A stretch of 64,000 nt of DNA from Halohasta salina (GTDB taxonomy: Archaea; Halobacteriota; Halobacteria; Halobacteriales; Haloferacaceae), in the NCBI RefSeq assembly GCF_024178165.1, contig NZ_JAMZIE010000002.1, positions 62,001 to 126,000 of the forward strand, in the 5' to 3' direction. Below are positions 60,753-64,000 of this stretch, piece after piece. The translations under genes were made by a program, and so were the position numbers. The notes under the pieces were generated by a model. It saw only the letters and a list, made by a program, of their open reading frames with translations, did no database searches and was not told the DNA's origin. The first letter of the stretch is position 1. Each line of letters starts with the position of its first letter.

Positions 60753-62771
60753 ATGAGCAACGACCGTTCGGCTCGGCACGGCCACGAGACGCGGTCGCCG
60801 CCCGCTGGGCGTTCGTCCGCGGAGCCGACCGTCCTCTACGTCGACGGCGACGAGGGGCGGCGCGAGACCGAGACCACGCGGCTCGCAGCGGCGCTCGATC
60901 CGGTCGCGGTACGGGCCGCCGAGAGTGGCGCGGCGCTGGGCGAGTCGCTTGCGGCGGCCGACTGCGTGGTGAGTCGCTACGAACTCCCCGATACCGACGG
61001 GATCGCGCTCAGCGAGCGCGTCCGCGACCGGGCTCCGGGGCTCCCGTTCGTGTTGGCGGTCGGTGATGGCTCGGAGCGACTGGCCAGCGAGGCGACGGCC
61101 GCGGGGGTCACCGACTACGTTCCGGTCGATGGGATCCCCTCGGAGCGGCTGGTCGACCGGGTGGCCGCCGCGCTGGCCGAGCGCCGGCGACTGTCGACCC
61201 GTGATGGGATCGAAAACGCCGTCGAGCACGCCGCCGACGCGATCCTGCTCACCGACATCGAGGGGACGATCGAGTACGTCAACCCGGCTTTCGAGGAGCT
61301 GACCGGCTTCTCGCGGTCCGAGGCCGTCGGCCGGACGCCGCGGATCCTCAAATCCGGCGCGCAAGACGAAGGCTACTATCAGGAACTGTGGGCGACGATC
61401 CTCGACGGCAACGTCTGGGAGGAGGAAGTCGTCAACGAAACCAAGAGCGGCGAGGAGTACGTGGCTCACCAGACCATCGCGCCGGTCACCGACGCCGACG
61501 GCGAACTCGAACAGTTCGTCGGGATCCAGCGGGACGTCACCCGACGGTGCCTCCTAGAGGAACAGATCGAACGCTCCGCCGAGACGCTCGAACGGCTCTA
61601 CGCGGAGGTCGCCGACGAAACCACGGATCTCCAGTCGAAAATCGAGTCGCTGCTCGATATCGGGGCGACCCACCTCGACTACCCGCTGGGGTACCTCACC
61701 CGGATCGACGACGACACACAGCGGATCATCGCCGCGGTCGGCGACCACGACGCGATCCAGCCCGGTGCGACCGACCCGATCGAACGGACCTACTGCCGCC
61801 GAACCGTGACGAGCGACGAGCCGACGATCGTGAGCGATGCGCCTCGGGAGGGGTGGGCCGACGACCCCGCCTTCGAGCACTTCGGGCTGCGGTGTTACGT
61901 CGGCGCGCGGATCGTCATCAACGGCGAGGTCTTCGGAACGCTCTGTTTCGGCGGCGAGGAGCCCCGCGAGGAGCTGGTGTTGGAGGCCCAGCAGTCGACG
62001 GTCAAAACCCTCGCCACGTGGCTCGGCTCCGAACTCGAACGGCATCGCTACGAGGCGCGGCTCGAACGGCAGAACACGCAGCTCGAACGGTTCGCCAGCG
62101 TCGCCAGCCACGACCTCCGGAACCCGCTCAACGTCGCCTCCGGCCACCTCGAGATGGCACGGGAGACCGGCGCGGACGAACACTTCGAGGCGGTCGCCGA
62201 GAACCACGACCGGATGGCGACGATCATCGACGACGTCCTCACGCTGGCCCGTCAGGGGACGTTCGTCGAGACGACCGAGCCGGTCTCCCTGCAGTCGATC
62301 GCCACCGAGTGCTGGGAGGGCGTCGAGACGGAGGGCGCGGAGCTGGTCGTCGACGGCGAGACGACGATCCAGGCGGACGCCGGCAAGCTCAGACACGTCT
62401 TCGAGAACCTGTTTCGGAACGCGCTCGAACACGGGACGACCGCCGACACCGACCATGCCGGCGAGGGACTGACGGTGACGGTCGGCCCCACCGATGGCGG
62501 GTTCTACGTCGCCGACGACGGTCCGGGGATCCCGCCGGCGGACCGCGAGCACGTGTTCGACCACGGCTACTCCGGTAGCGACGGCACCGGCTTCGGGCTG
62601 GCGATCGTCGACTCGATCGCCGACGCACACGGCTGGTCGGTCCACGTCACCGAGAGTCGCTCCGGCGGCGCGCGCTTCGAGTTCGTCGTCGACGGCACGG
62701 GCCACGCGGATGGGGACTCCCCGACGGCTGCCACCATCGAGTGGCTCCGCTCGTCGCTCGATGAACTGTAA
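60753..62771 (+). CDS. Hybrid-like sensor histidine kinase (degenerate receiver, PAS, GAF, HATPase)
   Basis: A 672-residue soluble kinase. A receiver-like domain (about 25-140) reads VLYVDGDEGRRE and VVSRYELPDTDG. The position of the phosphorylatable Asp is taken by Arg75, so it cannot be phosphorylated in the usual way. A PAS domain (about 150-265) has DAILLTDIEGTIEYVNPAFE. A GAF domain (about 290-430) contains RTYCRRTVTSDEPTIVSDAP. The H-box ASHDLRNPLNVASGHLEMAR has the phospho-His near residue 453. The HATPase domain has HVFENLFRNALEHG, DDGPGIPP and GTGFGLAIV. No transmembrane helix is seen. No partner regulator is adjacent. Confidence 0.88.
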   Translation: MSNDRSARHGHETRSPPAGRSSAEPTVLYVDGDEGRRETETTRLAAALDPVAVRAAESGAALGESLAAADCVVSRYELPDTDGIALSERVRDRAPGLPFVLAVGDGSERLASEATAAGVTDYVPVDGIPSERLVDRVAAALAERRRLSTRDGIENAVEHAADAILLTDIEGTIEYVNPAFEELTGFSRSEAVGRTPRILKSGAQDEGYYQELWATILDGNVWEEEVVNETKSGEEYVAHQTIAPVTDADGELEQFVGIQRDVTRRCLLEEQIERSAETLERLYAEVADETTDLQSKIESLLDIGATHLDYPLGYLTRIDDDTQRIIAAVGDHDAIQPGATDPIERTYCRRTVTSDEPTIVSDAPREGWADDPAFEHFGLRCYVGARIVINGEVFGTLCFGGEEPREELVLEAQQSTVKTLATWLGSELERHRYEARLERQNTQLERFASVASHDLRNPLNVASGHLEMARETGADEHFEAVAENHDRMATIIDDVLTLARQGTFVETTEPVSLQSIATECWEGVETEGAELVVDGETTIQADAGKLRHVFENLFRNALEHGTTADTDHAGEGLTVTVGPTDGGFYVADDGPGIPPADREHVFDHGYSGSDGTGFGLAIVDSIADAHGWSVHVTESRSGGARFEFVVDGTGHADGDSPTAATIEWLRSSLDEL

Positions 62772-62783
62772 CCGCCGACCAAG

Positions 62784-63437
62784 CTACTCGACGGCCGACG
62801 GCGTCGACTGCCGGTCGGCGACGAGCCGATAGCTCGGCCCGGCGAGCAACAGGACCGCCAGCGCCGACATCCCGGCCAGCAGCCACGGGTCGACCGCGCC
62901 GGCAAGCGACCCCGTGGTGAGGTGGTCGACCGACCGGCCGACGACGAGGCCGAGGACCGCCCACGGCAGTTCCCCGAGGGCGGTTCCGACGAGATACGGG
63001 CGGAGCCGAACCCCGATCCCCCCGGCGGCCACCGAGATCACGTCCGACGGCAGCGGCAACAGCCGGGCGGCCGCGACACCGCGAACCCCACCCGTTTCGG
63101 CGAGTAGCCGCCGACCGGCCGCCGTGAGTCGACCGCCTCCGGCCATCGAAGCCCCGAACCAGTAGGGTGGCAGGCTCGTGACCACGAGCGCGGTCAGCGC
63201 GAGCGGCAACCCCTCGAGACCGATGGCGTAGCCGACGCCGATCGACACCACGAGCGTCGGCCACGCACACGCCGGGCGGACCAGCGCCACCGCGAACACG
63301 GCCGCGGCGAACGCCAGCGGTCGGTCCGCCAGCGCCTCGAAGCCCGCAAGCGCGGCCGCCGGCGAGCCGGCCCACGCCGCCAGACCGACCGCCAGCAGCG
63401 TCCCGGCCCCGACCCCGAGACGCGTTCGTCGCTGCAT
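62784..63437 (-). CDS. VTT/DedA-like (TVP38-type) membrane protein
   Basis: A 217-residue membrane protein of the SNARE-associated/VTT family, whose members act as lipid scramblase or transport proteins. It has about five to six helices. Family features are IGVGYAIGLEGLPLALTALV near residue 60, YWFGASMAGGGRLTAAGRRL near residue 80, and AAARLLPLPSDVISVAAGGIG with the re-entrant loop motif RxxP-like near residue 120. The ATG at 63437 is chosen because the ORF beyond it overlaps the opposite gene. It converges on the histidine kinase, with 12 bp between stops. Confidence 0.75.
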   Translation of the reverse strand: MQRRTRLGVGAGTLLAVGLAAWAGSPAAALAGFEALADRPLAFAAAVFAVALVRPACAWPTLVVSIGVGYAIGLEGLPLALTALVVTSLPPYWFGASMAGGGRLTAAGRRLLAETGGVRGVAAARLLPLPSDVISVAAGGIGVRLRPYLVGTALGELPWAVLGLVVGRSVDHLTTGSLAGAVDPWLLAGMSALAVLLLAGPSYRLVADRQSTPSAVE

Positions 63438-63521
63438 ACCTCTCACCACTCGTGTACTGTGATACGCTTTGTGTTCGGCGACACACGAACGGTTATGTGA
63501 TCGGATTGCGAACGCCGGAGC

Positions 63522-63905
63522 GTGACCGAGCCGAAGCCATCCTCGCGGCAGGAAACGATCGAACTCGGCGTCGACCTGCTGGCCCATCTCGAAGCCGACG
63601 ATCTCGATTTGGCTGCGGTTATCGATCGGCTCGAAACCGTCACGACGAACCCAACGCTCACGCGAGAGATCCTCGATACCGCCGACAAACGAGGCGTTAT
63701 CGACCGCGAAAACGGTCGGATTCGGACCCGCCGCGGCGGCACCTTCGTTCGGTTCGAGAGTCAGGTGACCGTCCGCGAGGGCGACTTCGAGTGTCGACGC
63801 TGTGGGGCGGGACTTTCGACGGGCCACTTCATCGAGTTCGAGTCCGGAGAACTCGGCCCGTTCGGCTCGTCGTGTATCAAGAAAGTCGTCGGCCGCGAGG
63901 AGTAG
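63522..63905 (+). CDS. DUF5830 family protein
   Basis: A 127-residue soluble protein from the GTG at 63522. The N-terminal about 70 residues look like a winged HTH (ELGVDLLAHLEADDLDLAAV, TREILDTADKRGVI, NGRIRTRRGG). The C-terminal half has a zinc-ribbon-like part with ECRRCGAGLSTGHF and a later Cys in SSCIKKVVG, so three to four Cys/His could hold zinc. Haloarchaeal DUF5830 proteins of this layout have no known role. A GTG start was chosen because no ATG precedes the conserved part. Confidence 0.7.
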   Translation: MTEPKPSSRQETIELGVDLLAHLEADDLDLAAVIDRLETVTTNPTLTREILDTADKRGVIDRENGRIRTRRGGTFVRFESQVTVREGDFECRRCGAGLSTGHFIEFESGELGPFGSSCIKKVVGREE

Positions 63906-63912
63906 ACAGTGC

Positions 63913-64000
63913 CTACCGGCCGCGCCGGAGTTCCTCGATCAGGGTTTCGATCAGCTCTGCCTGTCGGGCGAGCTGTTGTTGTTGGGCTTCGACCGTCTCG
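63913..64000 (-). CDS. C-terminal end of an unidentified protein (window edge)
   Basis: The minus strand has an open frame ending with TAG at 63913-63915 and running off the right edge. The last about 29 residues read as a Gln/Leu/Glu-rich coiled coil (ETVEAQQQQLARQAELIETL) with an Arg-rich end. Only this tail is visible, so the family cannot be named. Confidence 0.5.
   Translation of the reverse strand, partial: ETVEAQQQQLARQAELIETLIEELRRGR

Overview
The window looks like chromosomal DNA of a haloarchaeon (class Halobacteria). It is GC-rich, and the predicted proteins are strongly acidic (many Asp and Glu). Secreted proteins carry twin-arginine signals or lipoboxes, and one has a PGF-CTERM-type tail. 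Several TATA boxes lie about 25 bases upstream of start codons, as expected for leaderless archaeal transcripts. The RNase P RNA, GatD, CofE, Mer and the HemQ-ABM (PitA-type) fusion all fit this group. Genus cannot be told from the sequence alone.

Layout. 1-11.6 kb is mostly core: a partial AGE-family sugar epimerase, tRNA-Asp with a nearby copy of its 3' end, a PGF-CTERM surface protein with an HExxH motif, nicotinate phosphoribosyltransferase, an AMMECR1 protein, RNase P RNA, a Nog1-like GTPase, two membrane proteins, a folate-type cyclo-ligase, an ArsC/LMW-phosphatase protein with a small HTH regulator, and EngB. 11.6-18.7 kb is an AT-richer accessory island. It holds a decayed IS6-type insertion sequence, a GH12-FN3-RICIN-FN3-RICIN secreted glucanase, a convergent GH10 xylanase lipoprotein, and a PQQ-type sugar dehydrogenase pseudogene fused to a cupredoxin remnant across an internal deletion. 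Weak repeats lie on both sides of the island.

18.7-36.3 kb holds an ATP-grasp enzyme, a HAD phosphatase and a PIG-L deacetylase, followed by a surface-polysaccharide locus: nucleotide-sugar dehydrogenase, GT2, flippase, a large multi-pass membrane protein, a PL14-like lyase, GT4, a beta-helix lipoprotein, a DUF1616 protein, an NDP-sugar epimerase, a Tat-exported FN3 protein and a polysaccharide-deacetylase lipoprotein. The set can make an activated sugar acid, build and export a glycan, and then modify or trim it outside the cell.

36.4-49.5 kb returns to core metabolism: a NUDIX-eIF2B-like fusion, CofE overlapping Mer (F420 synthesis and an F420-dependent C1 enzyme), a second luciferase-like F420/flavin enzyme, a LolA-like lipoprotein, a site-2 protease, and a heme locus (HemE, HemH, HemG, HemQ-ABM with a His-rich linker). 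49.5-64 kb holds small membrane proteins, a CNNM/CorC-type protein, CBS, TrmB and ArsR regulators, a hexapeptide acetyltransferase paired with an Nmad3-like protein, a universal stress protein, GatD, a DUF1405 protein, phosphoglycerate mutase, a histidine kinase whose receiver lacks its Asp, a VTT-family protein and DUF5830. No CRISPR array, rRNA operon or intact prophage was seen.
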